Part shown: one piece after another, positions 27,315-35,861 of the stretch | Layout: the number at the start of each line of letters is the position of its first letter | Numbering within the stretch: the first letter of the stretch is position 1 | Source: Betaproteobacteria bacterium | GTDB lineage: Bacteria; Pseudomonadota; Gammaproteobacteria; Burkholderiales; SG8-41 | Reading direction: 5' to 3' | DNA length: 64,000 nt | Assembly: GCA_029863175.1 (NCBI GenBank) | Contig: JAOTVX010000014.1 | Location: 1 to 64,000 of the forward strand | Position numbers and translations under genes: made by a program | The notes under the pieces: generated by a model | The model's database searches: none | Seen by the model: the letters and a program-made list of their open reading frames with translations, nothing else | Told to the model about the DNA's origin: nothing

Positions 27315-27598
27315 TCGGTACAGGCATCAAACCAATAACGTCTGCGTTCCTTGGTTGGTTCGGGCCACGCGGGTTGGCGTCCATCCTGTTTGTACTACTG
27401 ATCCTCGAGGAAGCGGAGCTGGCAAACGAAAGTACGCTGTTTGCCATTGTGATTATCTCCGTGGCGCTTGGCGTCGCGTTGCACGGCATCACCGCGGGAC
27501 CCGCTGCCCGATGGTTCGGCGCGATGTCGCAACGCATGGGCGAATGTGAAGAAAACAAACCGGTCAGTGACGAACCTTTCGCCGGGCCGGCCAGATAA
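27315..27598 (+). pseudogene. C-terminal relic of a CPA1 cation:proton antiporter
   Basis: FLGWFGPRGLASILFVLLIL, then ESTLFAIVIISVALGVALHG and ITAGPAARWFG, match the last two membrane helices of NhaP-type Na+(K+)/H+ antiporters, where GWFGPRGLAS is diagnostic. A hydrophilic tail follows (CEENKPVSDEPFAGPAR). The N-terminal ~300 residues are absent; the frame is fused to the RAYT relic through RAGVLSVLRMLPVHL. A start at 27260 is possible but would give only a fragment. Confidence 0.7.
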
Positions 27599-27900
27599 AG
27601 AGAGTCTCTCAAGGGTCACAGACGCCGCCGTAGCAGGCGGCCGCTGTTTTGAGCGCTCCTTTGACGTAGATCAGTAGCGGTCAGCAGGTATTGGCGTATA
27701 AACCTTCCGAAGGCAAAATGCATTTGATCAAGCACGGTTAGGATTAGATCTGAGGTAACGGGAACGCCCAACCGACACGTGCAGACGGGCTTTACAAGAC
27801 GCCTCGGAACGCCACTGATCCTCTCCGAAGAGCCATCGATTGTCCTGTCATCTACGTCTTTCCCGACCCATTCTCCCTACAGGAGCAAAGGAGACCAGTC
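27599..27900. other. Spacer with possible FNR-type box at 27661-27674
   Basis: TTGACGTAGATCAG matches TTGAT-N4-ATCAA at eight of ten positions, 240 bases before the M24 gene. Nothing else was recognised. The distance is large, so the link to that gene is weak. Confidence 0.25.
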
Positions 27901-29121
27901 ATGGTTGAAGAAATTCTGAATAGAGAAGATCGGCGCAGCTGCTCACTGTCCCAGGGTGAGCTCGAGAGAAGGTGGAAAGCGGTGCGTGAGCGCATGGCCG
28001 CCAAGAACATCAGCCACCTCGTTGTTCAGAGCCAACAGCGATTCGTCGGCGGGTATTTTCGCTGGTTCACTGATTTTGCGGGCCAGAACTACCACATTAC
28101 CGCAGTCTTTCCGGTGGATGAAGACATGACGATCATCGGACACGGCGCGCCGGCGCCGGCAAAGCCCGCGACACCGCCGGAATGGGCGTTGAGGGGTGTG
28201 AAGGAGCGGATCAATACGCCCGCATTCCCGAACGTCTGGTGGGAAGACGCCTGGGACGCGGACAAGGCCGTGGAAGTGATCAAGCGCAATAAGCCCGGTA
28301 CTGTCGGTCTTGTCGGACTGGGGAACATGTCGGCAGCGCTCTATGAGAACGTGAAGAAGGGACTGCAGGGCGTCAATGTCGTCAATGCGACAGACCTCGT
28401 CGACGAAGTCAGAATGGTGAAAAGCGAAGAGGAGATCAAGCTACACAGGGCGGCAGCATACATGCATGAGATGAGCTATGAGGTTGCGAAAAAAGCGATC
28501 AAACCGGGCAGGACCGTGAGCGAAATCATCGAGGAAATTCGCCACGCCCAGGTGCTGGCGGGCAGTGAGGAACAACAGGTCAATATCACCTTCGGGCGGC
28601 CGGGCGTGACGCATTACTCGCAAACGAGTTGGGGCAACACCGTCGTGCGGCGGCCGTTCAGGGAGGGCGACGTGATCAACATGCTGATCGAATCGAGCGC
28701 CGCAGGGGGATACTGGTATGACCTGCGCCGGTTCGTCTGCATCGGCAAGGCGCCAGCGGCGGTTGAGGAAGCATATGCACTCGTCAAGGAGGCGCGGAAG
28801 ATTCTGGCGGCCAACCTCAAGCCCGGAGTGGTGCCTGGCGTCGCCTTGAAGGCAAGCGACGAATTCCTGAAGAGTAAAGGCTGCCCGCCGGAAGAACGCG
28901 TGGCGGGACACGGCCAGGGCCTGGACCTTGTGGAACGGCCGGTCGTCCGGTACGAGGAGACTGCAATGCTCGAGCCGGGCATGGTGATTTCGCTGCATCC
29001 TACCGCAAAGACAAAACACGCTTCGGCATGCATTGCGGATACCTATGTCATCGGGAATTCTGGCGCCGTTCCGCTGTACGCGAATCTGTTGGAAGACGAC
29101 GAACTCGCCGTCGTGACCTGA
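27901..29121 (+). CDS. M24-fold (creatinase/aminopeptidase P) protein with altered metal site
   Basis: 406 residues; ATG 27901 after AAAGGAG. A creatinase-type N-terminal domain (about 1-180) precedes a pita-bread domain. Expected metal ligands in true M24 peptidases are D, D, H, E, E. Here the second Asp (GGYWYDLRR) and the His (VAGHGQGLDL) remain. The first Asp is Glu or shifted (NMLIESSAA), the first Glu is His (MVISLHPTA) and the last Glu is Ala (CIADTYVIG). This argues against a dinuclear-metal peptidase and for a creatinase-like C-N hydrolase or lyase. The nearest minus-strand Bug gene may supply a substrate, but that is inference. Confidence 0.85.
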   Translation: MVEEILNREDRRSCSLSQGELERRWKAVRERMAAKNISHLVVQSQQRFVGGYFRWFTDFAGQNYHITAVFPVDEDMTIIGHGAPAPAKPATPPEWALRGVKERINTPAFPNVWWEDAWDADKAVEVIKRNKPGTVGLVGLGNMSAALYENVKKGLQGVNVVNATDLVDEVRMVKSEEEIKLHRAAAYMHEMSYEVAKKAIKPGRTVSEIIEEIRHAQVLAGSEEQQVNITFGRPGVTHYSQTSWGNTVVRRPFREGDVINMLIESSAAGGYWYDLRRFVCIGKAPAAVEEAYALVKEARKILAANLKPGVVPGVALKASDEFLKSKGCPPEERVAGHGQGLDLVERPVVRYEETAMLEPGMVISLHPTAKTKHASACIADTYVIGNSGAVPLYANLLEDDELAVVT

Positions 29122-29460
29122 CCCTTCGACGGTCAGGATGGGTGATGCGCTTCTCAAACCCCGTGATGGGTGACGGGGCCTAACCCTGGTGATGGGTGCG
29201 TTTATCTGCGGCTAACTCTGGGTTCTAAACGGGGTCCGATTCACGTTTCACGATTCACGATTCACGGCCCTGTGACAAAAAATGGACGGACCACCATTTC
29301 CGAGTAGTGTAAGAGAACCCAAATCGAATGGTGGCCAACTGGCCGACCCGGCCTCTGCGTGGCATAGCCACGGATATGTCCCGTCCCTGGCCATCCCTGA
29401 TGCCCAGATCCATGCGGGTACCCCTGCGAGAGCTCTCCGGCCGCTGACGAACTGGCGCCG
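29122..29460. other. Spacer with heptamer and CCATTTCCGAG repeats
   Basis: It contains GTGATGGGTGACGG, a GCGTTTATCTGCGGCTAA copy (29202), CACGATTCACGATTCACGG tandem units (about 29246-29267), and ACCACCATTTCCGAGTAGTG (about 29294), which partly repeats a stretch near 10820. No gene supported. Confidence 0.5.
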
Positions 29461-30432
29461 TTACTGCACCTTGATCCCAGCCTGCTTCACGATCGCCGCG
29501 TAGCGCTTGATCTCTTCGCGGATAAACTCGCGGAAGGCCGCTGGCGTATCGCCCACGGGCTCATAGCCGCCGAGCCGGATGAAGTCCCGAACCTTGGGCA
29601 CCGCGAGCGCATTGCGGATTTCCGCGTTGACCCGGCTCACGATCGCGGCGGGCGTTCCGGTCGGCACATACCACCCTTGCCAGCCGAGCCGCACGTCGTA
29701 ACCGGGGAAACCTTGCTCGGCGATCGTCGGCACCTGCGGCAAGTACGACCAGCGCTTGGGACCCGTGAACCCCAGCGCCCGCAGCTTGCCGGACTGGATG
29801 TGCGGAACCACCACCGTGGGCGGCGCGAAGAGCACGTTGATCTCTCCGCCCAGGATGGCCGTCACCGCAGGCGCCAGCCCCCTGTACGGAACATGCATGA
29901 GCTTTGCGCCCGTGCGTTGGTTGAACACCTCGGTGGCGAGCTGTAGGGTGTTGCCGACGCCGGGCGTGCCGTACGTGACCTGGCCGGCCTTCTGCTTCGA
30001 CAGCGCGATCAGCTCCTTCACCGAGCGCGCCGAAACGGAAGCATTCACCACGAGAAAATAGCCCTCGCCCATGCAGATGTTGGTGACCGGCACAAAATCG
30101 CGGAGCACCCGGTACGGGGTCGTCCTGGGCTTGACGATCTCGTTGATGAGGATCGACGGCGAGCTAAAGAGCATGGTGTAGCCGTTCGCCGACGCGTTCT
30201 TCAGGAGGTCCGCTGCAATCGCGCCGTTGGCCCCGCCGCGATTGTCCACGACGATCGTAGTGCCGATCTGGCTTTCGAGCTGAGTCGAGACCGACCGCGC
30301 CAGCGCGTCCACCGTGCCGCCCGCCGGAAACGCGACGATCAACCGGATCGGCCGGTTAGGATATGACTGGGCCCACGCGCCGGCCGCGGCCGTGAAAAGA
30401 AGCACCAACACAGACAGCAGGATTCGTCGCAT
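29461..30432 (-). CDS. Bug/TctC-family periplasmic solute receptor
   Basis: 323 residues; strong GAGGAGGAC ribosome site before ATG 30432. The signal peptide (MRRILLSVLVLLFTAAAGAW) is cut at AQS. YPNRPIRLIVAFPAGGTVDA, VDNRGGANGAIAADLL, YGTPGVGNTLQLATEVF and VPYRGLAPAVTAILGGEI are the family ligand-site segments. Closest in style to the receptors at 9682 and 55707; no transporter partner nearby. Confidence 0.93.
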   Translation of the reverse strand: MRRILLSVLVLLFTAAAGAWAQSYPNRPIRLIVAFPAGGTVDALARSVSTQLESQIGTTIVVDNRGGANGAIAADLLKNASANGYTMLFSSPSILINEIVKPRTTPYRVLRDFVPVTNICMGEGYFLVVNASVSARSVKELIALSKQKAGQVTYGTPGVGNTLQLATEVFNQRTGAKLMHVPYRGLAPAVTAILGGEINVLFAPPTVVVPHIQSGKLRALGFTGPKRWSYLPQVPTIAEQGFPGYDVRLGWQGWYVPTGTPAAIVSRVNAEIRNALAVPKVRDFIRLGGYEPVGDTPAAFREFIREEIKRYAAIVKQAGIKVQ

Positions 30433-30500
30433 GGTTCAGTCCTCCTCGTCGTTGTTTCCGTTAGAAACGGTCAGAAAGCGTCGCTCAAAGCAGAAAACCA

Positions 30501-30596
30501 ACAGCCACGGAACCACACGGAAACACTCAGGCGAACGTCAAGAGTAAACGAGAGCGGGGTTCCTGGCTATGCCCTTCCGTGTGGTTCAGTGGCTGT
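30501..30596. repeat. Long inverted repeat, 22-base arms
   Basis: ACAGCCACGGAACCACACGG plus AA at 30501-30522 and its reverse complement at 30575-30596 differ at one position, around a 52-base loop. The arms resemble the ACCAC-GGA units seen in other dispersed repeats. It lies in the promoter region of the Bug gene. Confidence 0.75.
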
Positions 30597-30639
30597 AGTG
30601 GTTCTTGAGACAGGTTCCAACTCATTGATGCGTGCGGAC

Positions 30640-30800
30640 CTGCAGCCGCGGGTTGCGCGCGCGTGCCGATCCAGACGCCCTTTGACTCCTCGCAATCTTC
30701 ATCACGCGCTCGAATGCGCAGCGACCTGGTGCCCGGCTTCGACGATCTGCCTGACGATCGCGCGATAACGCTCCGCCAAGAGGCCGTTTCTTGGGCCTTC
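30640..30800 (-). pseudogene. Polysaccharide deacetylase relic
   Basis: One minus frame reads LLAERYRAIVRQIVEAGHQV and then AAHS, typical of the GHE-V-xxH strand of NodB-type deacetylases. After a frame change, FERVMKIARS appears, and after another, SKGVWIGTRAQP; both are C-terminal pieces of the same family (compare GVLFWTGEQIYDWYL in the intact gene at 62455). Hundreds of bases are missing between them. Non-functional. Confidence 0.6.
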
Positions 30801-30940
30801 AATTTTCGGTTTTCCAAACAGCCTCGACCCAAGGCAGACAGCTGACGCTCGCCATGATCGTAGCGGACGGGGTGCCAGGGAAGGCAGCTCGCGTCGAACC
30901 GCGTCTGCTCGATGCCGTTGTTAGCCAGACAACTAGTTCT

Positions 30941-31048
30941 CTATGGACCGGATCGAGATCTCTTTGAAATAAACCGTCTTGCCATGCGGGTGGTTCTGAA
31001 CGGCGATTTCAAAGGATTGGGCGTGCCCTGATCGAACAGGATCCGCAT
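30941..31048 (-). pseudogene. Truncated DUF5615 toxin fused to a foreign tail
   Basis: MRILFDQGTPNPL at 31048 is the N-terminus of DUF5615 PIN-like toxins. After about 13 codons the similarity ends. In another frame the same DNA reads FEIAVQNHPHGKTVYFKEIS and IRSIEN, resembling the last strands of DUF1080 (3-keto-disaccharide hydrolase) proteins. So two gene fragments are joined head to tail. It follows the DUF433 gene by 12 bases, the usual antitoxin-toxin order. Confidence 0.5.
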
Positions 31049-31060
31049 GCCGGCACGAAA

Positions 31061-31219
31061 TCAGGTAGTTTGAACGCTGCGCGCCGCGTGCTCGAGGACG
31101 GCGTCGGTTTGCTGACGGGCGACGCCGGGAAACCATTGCAGGAACTGGTCCACCGTGGCACCGCCTTCCAGGTTTTCGAACAGGGCGCTCACCGGAGAAG
31201 TCACCATGGTTACTGACAT
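31061..31219 (-). CDS. DUF433 antitoxin-like small protein, N-terminally short
   Basis: 52 residues. SALFENLEGGATVDQFLQWF and PGVARQQTDAVLEHAARS match the helix-turn-helix-like C-terminal two thirds of DUF433 antitoxins. The usual N-terminal part (about 25 residues with a GTR motif) is missing, because the frame starts 10 bases after the acyl-CoA dehydrogenase stop. With its DUF5615 partner truncated, the module is probably dead, but the short protein may still be made. Confidence 0.55.
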   Translation of the reverse strand: MSVTMVTSPVSALFENLEGGATVDQFLQWFPGVARQQTDAVLEHAARSVQTT

Positions 31220-31228
31220 TGCACTCCA

Positions 31229-32443
31229 CTAGTCACCGCCATGAAACGGGGGCACCTTCCTCTTGAAGCCCACCAGTGCCTCGGTGATTTTGAATCGCGA
31301 TGGGTACGGAAACGAAACGTGTTTCTGCACGTGCGCGTCGCGAACGTATTTCTCGATCGGCATACCCTGGATCACGCCCGCGCCGCCGAACAACTCTAGT
31401 GCCTGCTCGGTGAGCCGCTGAACGGCGGTTCCCGTGAATGCCGTTGCCATATGCTCGTATGGCAGGTTCTCTACGCTGCCATCCTCAATCGCTTCCGGAT
31501 GATCTTTCACCCACGCTGCCGTCCAGATGAGACGCCGCGCCGCTTCCAGATTCATCGCCATCTCAGCGATCGTGAGGCCCACCGCCTGATGTTTGATGAT
31601 GGGCTTGCCGCCGGACACGCGCTCCTGCGTGTACTTCAGTGTTTCCTCAAACGCTGCGCGGCCTAACCCAAGCGTGAGCGCAGCGATCGTCGGATGCGTG
31701 CCCGTATCGGTGCGGCCCTTCGGCGCTGGGGGCAGTATCCGTCCGTTTGGAACGCGCACATTGTCAAAAAACATCTCTGCTGCATTGTCGCCGACGCGTC
31801 GTCCGAGCTTCGATAACGGACGCCGCACGAGTCCCGGCGAATCGCCCTCGACGAGAAAGGACTGTACGCCATCCGGCGTCTGTGCCCTCACGACGATCAG
31901 CTTCGCGAGGTATCCGACCGTCTGGTACGCCTTCGCTCCGTTGATGATCCATGAGCCGTCCGGTTGCTCGACTGCGCGCGTCTTCAGGCGCACATTGTCC
32001 GGTGTTTCGGTGAAGTAGTCGAAGCCGAAGTCCGTCTCGAGCTCGTGTATAGCCACCGTCGTGAAATACAAGTCGTCACCGACGAACTTCGGAATGAAGT
32101 AAGCCTTCTGCTCTGGCGTCATGCGCAGCTCGAACCAGTCGCGCGCACGGCGAGCCGTCAGCATGAAGTAATAGGCGGTGCCGAGCTCGCCTGCGGCAAG
32201 TTCCTCGGCCACGAGGCACGACGTAAGGTGATCCGACATGCCGGAGCCGCCGTTCTCTTCCTGGAGGACGAACGTGCGGAAACCGAGCTGCGAGCCTTGC
32301 TTCAGGAGATTCCATGGAACGCGCTTTTCCCACTCGGGCTCGCGATCGAGCGCCATCGCCTTGGGCTTGATCTCCTCCTGCGCGAACTTGCGGGCGAGCT
32401 CCCGAAACTCGCGTTGCTCCTGCGACAAACGGATATCGAACAC
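31229..32443 (-). CDS. Acyl-CoA dehydrogenase
   Basis: 404 residues from GTG 32443 (FDIRLSQEQREFRELARKFA), preceded by GGGGAATC; ATG 32476 would add 11 residues with no family similarity. FAD/acyl-CoA domains are complete: QEENGGSGMSDHLTSCLVAE, DGSWIINGAKAYQTVGYLAK, FDNVRVPNGRILP, LGRAAFEETLKYTQERVSGG and ALELFGGAGVIQGMPIEKYV. The usual catalytic Glu in the last helical region is replaced by a Gly-rich loop typical of many MCAD-like members, where Glu comes earlier. The CoA substrate is unknown. Confidence 0.88.
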   Translation of the reverse strand: MFDIRLSQEQREFRELARKFAQEEIKPKAMALDREPEWEKRVPWNLLKQGSQLGFRTFVLQEENGGSGMSDHLTSCLVAEELAAGELGTAYYFMLTARRARDWFELRMTPEQKAYFIPKFVGDDLYFTTVAIHELETDFGFDYFTETPDNVRLKTRAVEQPDGSWIINGAKAYQTVGYLAKLIVVRAQTPDGVQSFLVEGDSPGLVRRPLSKLGRRVGDNAAEMFFDNVRVPNGRILPPAPKGRTDTGTHPTIAALTLGLGRAAFEETLKYTQERVSGGKPIIKHQAVGLTIAEMAMNLEAARRLIWTAAWVKDHPEAIEDGSVENLPYEHMATAFTGTAVQRLTEQALELFGGAGVIQGMPIEKYVRDAHVQKHVSFPYPSRFKITEALVGFKRKVPPFHGGD

Positions 32444-32604
32444 GATTCCCCTTTTGGTTAGCGGTCTACGTGGCATGTTAGCACGGACGCCACTCGTAGC
32501 ATTGCGCGTACGGGAGTGTCGTTCGATCAGAGGAATCAATGTCCCGCGCGAAAGTGCGGCGTGTCTCTTGGGATCGCCTCAACGCGTGTCAATGCTGAGA
32601 CGTG

Positions 32605-33351
32605 TTATGCAGCACCTCCTCCAGGACGAATATCCGATACCTCTTCTGCGTATGCCATAACGTCATTTATAGGCTCCATCGCTGTTTTGGTGATTCTCAC
32701 CGCCACACCAACGTCGTTACCACGCGGCTCCGTGCGGGCGACAACTCCACGGCATTTCAGCATGAACTTGCCCGATTCGGTTTTTCGTTTCATCGAAAAG
32801 CTGATCGACTCCCCGTATATAAACGTGCCGCTCTTCCAAAAGAACACCCCCGAGGCGCTCACGTCACGCGTGACGCCAGTGGCGTTTTCTAGGATCACCG
32901 GCAGCGCGACATCGATCCGCTTGTTTCGTCTTCTTTCTGCTAGTCTTCCTGTCACTTTCGGCCCTTCAAGCTGATCCGTTAAGTTTGCCCCAGCCCAAGT
33001 TCGCCGAAACGGGGTGTGTTGTTCGCGGTCAGATTCAAGCCGGCTAACATTGGATCGGCGCGGAGTGGTTTCTTGATCCCGCTTATCGCTCATCCTCGTT
33101 CGACGCAGTCCTATTGTATGGGTCCATTGGTCGAGCGGAGACGAGGGTTGCCGAACGATCTGGATTTGCTGCGCCCTATGGTAGCTGCGCTCTCTCATGG
33201 TCTCCCAAGAAATGTCTCCTTCAAAAGTATCCAAACCACGCTGCATCGTTCCGCACCGTTTACATATTCTGTACCGAAGAGTAGCCCTAACATGAGACGT
33301 GACGTTAATTGCCTTCCCCAAAACCCACTTATGCGTGAATAGACAATTCAT
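32605..33351 (-). CDS. Zinc-ribbon-like N-module fused to a PilZ domain
   Basis: 248 residues from ATG 33351, six bases after GGGGGG. Residues 1-85 hold C-x3-H (CLFTHKW) and C-x2-C (ICKRCGTMQRG), then ISWETMRERSYHRAQQIQIV and LDQWTHTIGLRRTRMSD. This resembles the DUF1660-type C-H-C-C fold of phage proteins. The C-terminal ~110 residues are PilZ with RRRNKRIDVALPV (RxxxR) and TRDVSASGVFF (DxSxxG), so cyclic-di-GMP binding is expected. The N-module, with its upstream DNA, is repeated alone at 58319-58597. A role as a cyclic-di-GMP responsive adaptor is inference. Confidence 0.8.
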   Translation of the reverse strand: MNCLFTHKWVLGKAINVTSHVRATLRYRICKRCGTMQRGLDTFEGDISWETMRERSYHRAQQIQIVRQPSSPLDQWTHTIGLRRTRMSDKRDQETTPRRSNVSRLESDREQHTPFRRTWAGANLTDQLEGPKVTGRLAERRRNKRIDVALPVILENATGVTRDVSASGVFFWKSGTFIYGESISFSMKRKTESGKFMLKCRGVVARTEPRGNDVGVAVRITKTAMEPINDVMAYAEEVSDIRPGGGAA

Positions 33352-33535
33352 CATCACCCCCCTGAACGCATCAACGCAATGCTCAAAGTCTATGCTCGTT
33401 CATCGCCCCCCGGAAGGATCAATTTCTCCCATCCCAGGTAGAAGAAATCCCCTTTTCTTGGCGGCATATCCCGACGACCGGCATCCTCGCCACCCTGCTT
33501 GCCCTCGCAGCCTACCGTGCCTGGACGCGTCCCCA

Positions 33536-33562
33536 CAAACAAAAACCCCGCCGCAGCAGGGT
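33536..33562 (-). terminator. Rho-independent terminator (minus strand)
   Basis: On the minus strand CCCTGCTGCGGCGGGGTTTTT is a hairpin with T-tract, 64 bases after the 76-codon frame ending at 33626. An almost identical ACTACACACCCCGCTTCGGC terminator follows the zinc-ribbon gene at 58597. Confidence 0.7.
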
Positions 33563-33625
33563 GTGTAGTTACGGCTGATTGAGGCTTTGATTAAATGGCG
33601 TTTCTCCTCCGCCGCGCCACGAAGC

Positions 33626-33856
33626 TCAGGGCGTCACATTGAATGGGAAAGGTGAAGCCGCGGGCTGCCATGGCGTGCCTACCGATGGCCGCTTGCGCGA
33701 GACAGCGTACATTTGCAGCTCAGTTAGAACGAAGTTCTCGTTCTGCCAGAATCCGGGACCGTCATTGGCGGGAAGGCTCGGGTGCTCAAGAGCCTCAAGG
33801 CGCACTCCTGTAATGCCTTTAAGATGCGTTCTGTAATCTACGATGTAAATGTCCAT
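33626..33856 (-). pseudogene. Fragment of a DUF1553-type surface/cytochrome protein
   Basis: 76 codons. HLKGITGVRLEALEHPSLPA and FWQNENFVLTELQMYAVSR match a short beta-sandwich module found inside large planctomycete-type PSD1/DUF1553 proteins (ITGLRLEVLPDPSLP, then NGNFVLTEFRV). Alone it lacks the rest of such a protein, has no signal peptide and a weak ribosome site. It is probably a relic; the terminator at 33536 may have belonged to the original gene. Confidence 0.45.
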
Positions 33857-34091
33857 GCCGGAGGAATATCGGGGGCACTACGAGTCTGCGGAACAGAAAG
33901 CGCGATTGCGGAAGTGGGGACTATGGGTAGATGATGCCCCTATACCCCCGTGGGAGTGGCGCAGGGTAAAGTTTAAGAAGTGAGGGAGGAATCATGCGGC
34001 CACCGATTCTGGGCTTCATGGGGGCGAGCTGACCCCACGCCTTGAACAGTCCCCTGATTGCCGCAACGTTCGCTGACAGGAGTCTTGCCAT

Positions 34092-34913
34092 ATGCAGCAA
34101 TTGACCCGCAACGTGTTTGTCGAAACGCAGATCCGCGGCTGCAACCACGGGTTCGTGACCACGTCGGACGGCGTGGTCATGATCGACAGTCCGCACAAGC
34201 CGAGCGACGCGCTCAAGCTCAAGGCCGACATCGCGAAACACGGGCCGCTGCGCTACATCATCAACACCGAGCCGCACGGCGACCACTGGACTGGAAACGC
34301 GTTCTTCGACGCCCCCGTGATCGCGCACGAGGGCGTGCGCAGGCGCATCCTCGAAACGAATATGGAGGAGCACGTCGCCCGCGTGGCCACCTTCGGGCCT
34401 GAGGAGCCGAAGCTCCTCGAAGGCTATCGTCCCAATGCACCGATCATCACCTTCAGGAACGGCATGACGCTGCACGTGGGCAATCACACCTTCCAGATGA
34501 TCCACATGCCCGGCCATACCGCCTTCCAGGCGGCGATTTGCATCAAGGAAGAAGGCGTCGTGTTCACCAGCGACAACATCTTCCACAAGGTGCAGACGTG
34601 GCTGCAGGAAGCGAACCCCGACCTGTGGCTGATCGCACTCGAATCCTTGCGCAAGCTCTCCGAAGAAGTCTTCGTGCCGGGGCATGGCGCGGTCTGCGGC
34701 AAGGACTACCTCCCCGAGCAGGCCGAGTTCATCCGGGAGTGGAAAGCCTACGTCAAGGACGCCATCGACCGCGGCATGACGAAGGACGAGGCCATCGAAC
34801 GGCTCACCGCCATGACCGACCGTTATCCGATGGACGTGGGGCAGGACGGCATGGCGCCGGGCGTCATGAAGCGCAACGTTTCCAATCTCTACGATTACCT
34901 GACCGGTGCGTAA
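34092..34913 (+). CDS. MBL-fold metallo-hydrolase
   Basis: 273 residues; AGGAG before ATG 34092. The metal-binding signature reads NTEPHGDHWTGN: the standard HxHxDH has Glu in place of the first His. The remaining ligands look present: MPGHTAFQAA (His), VFTSDNIFHK (Asp) and FVPGHGAVC (His). One altered ligand is known in some MBL subfamilies and does not by itself rule out activity. The SMP-30-like gene starts 25 bases downstream, so they probably form an operon, perhaps for a lactone or ester substrate. Confidence 0.87.
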   Translation: MQQLTRNVFVETQIRGCNHGFVTTSDGVVMIDSPHKPSDALKLKADIAKHGPLRYIINTEPHGDHWTGNAFFDAPVIAHEGVRRRILETNMEEHVARVATFGPEEPKLLEGYRPNAPIITFRNGMTLHVGNHTFQMIHMPGHTAFQAAICIKEEGVVFTSDNIFHKVQTWLQEANPDLWLIALESLRKLSEEVFVPGHGAVCGKDYLPEQAEFIREWKAYVKDAIDRGMTKDEAIERLTAMTDRYPMDVGQDGMAPGVMKRNVSNLYDYLTGA

Positions 34914-34938
34914 ACACTCAGTAAACGGAGAGGAATGA

Positions 34939-35861
34939 ATGGGCCCTTACGATCCACCGCAAGTCATAAGAACGACGCTCTTCGCCACCATGCCCGGGAA
35001 ATACGCGAAGTCGGGTTCTCAAGCCGGAAAGGTTACTCAGTATTACGCGCGATTCGCGATGGGTGTCGATTTCTATCTGGAGGGGCCGTGCTTCGACAGG
35101 ACCGGCTATCTCTTTTTTTCGGACACGCCTCACGGCCGTGTTTACCGCATGTCGCCCAACGGGGATATCGATCTTTTTGCCGAGTACGACGGCGAACCGA
35201 ACGGCATGAAAATCCACAAAGACGGGCACATATATTCATCGCCGATTATCACCATGGCGTCATGGTCCTCGAACCGAAGACCGCGAAAGTGACGCCCTTT
35301 CTGGACTTCAAACCCTTCGAGAGCTTCAAAGGGCTCAACGATCTCGTTTTTGGGCGCAATGGCGATCTGTACTTCACCGACCAGGGGCAGACCGGGCTGC
35401 ACGATGCGACCGGTCGGGTGTACCGTTTTTCGGCCGGCGGCAGGCTCGAATTACTGGTTGAGACATTGCCGGGGCCGAATGGCTTGGTGCTCAGCCCCGA
35501 TGAGAAAACGCTCTATGTAGGCTCGCGCAACAACGCGATCTGGTGGCAGCCGCTCCGGGATACGCACCCGCCGTTCAGGACGGGGACCTTCGCGATCATG
35601 CCGGGTTTCGGAACGCCCGACGGCATGGCGATCGACGTGGACGGAAACGTGGTCTGCGTTCAGACGAACATGGGCGTCATATGGGTCTTCAACAAGATCG
35701 GCCTGCCGATTTACCGGATCGAGACCTGCACCAGCGACAAGCTCACCAACGTGGCGTACGGCGGCCCGGAGAACAAAACCATGTTCATCCTCGACGGCCA
35801 TGGAAAAATCCTGACGGCGCAAATGCCGGTGGCCGGCCTGCAGATGTATTCCCATACATAA
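34939..35861 (+). pseudogene. SMP-30/gluconolactonase-like beta-propeller with a frameshift
   Basis: ATG 34939 follows GGAGAGG. Frame one reads LEGPCFDRTGYLFFSDTPHG and EPNGMKIHKDGHIY, then fails. From about 35230 a second frame continues HIFIADYHHGVMVLEP and runs intact to 35861 with GLNDLVFGRNGDLYFTD, GPNGLVLSPDEKTLYV and FGTPDGMAIDVDGNVVCVQT. Removing one TA from ACATATATTC would restore a single ~306-residue lactonase-type propeller. The break is either a natural mutation or an assembly error; all other family segments are intact. Confidence 0.75.
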
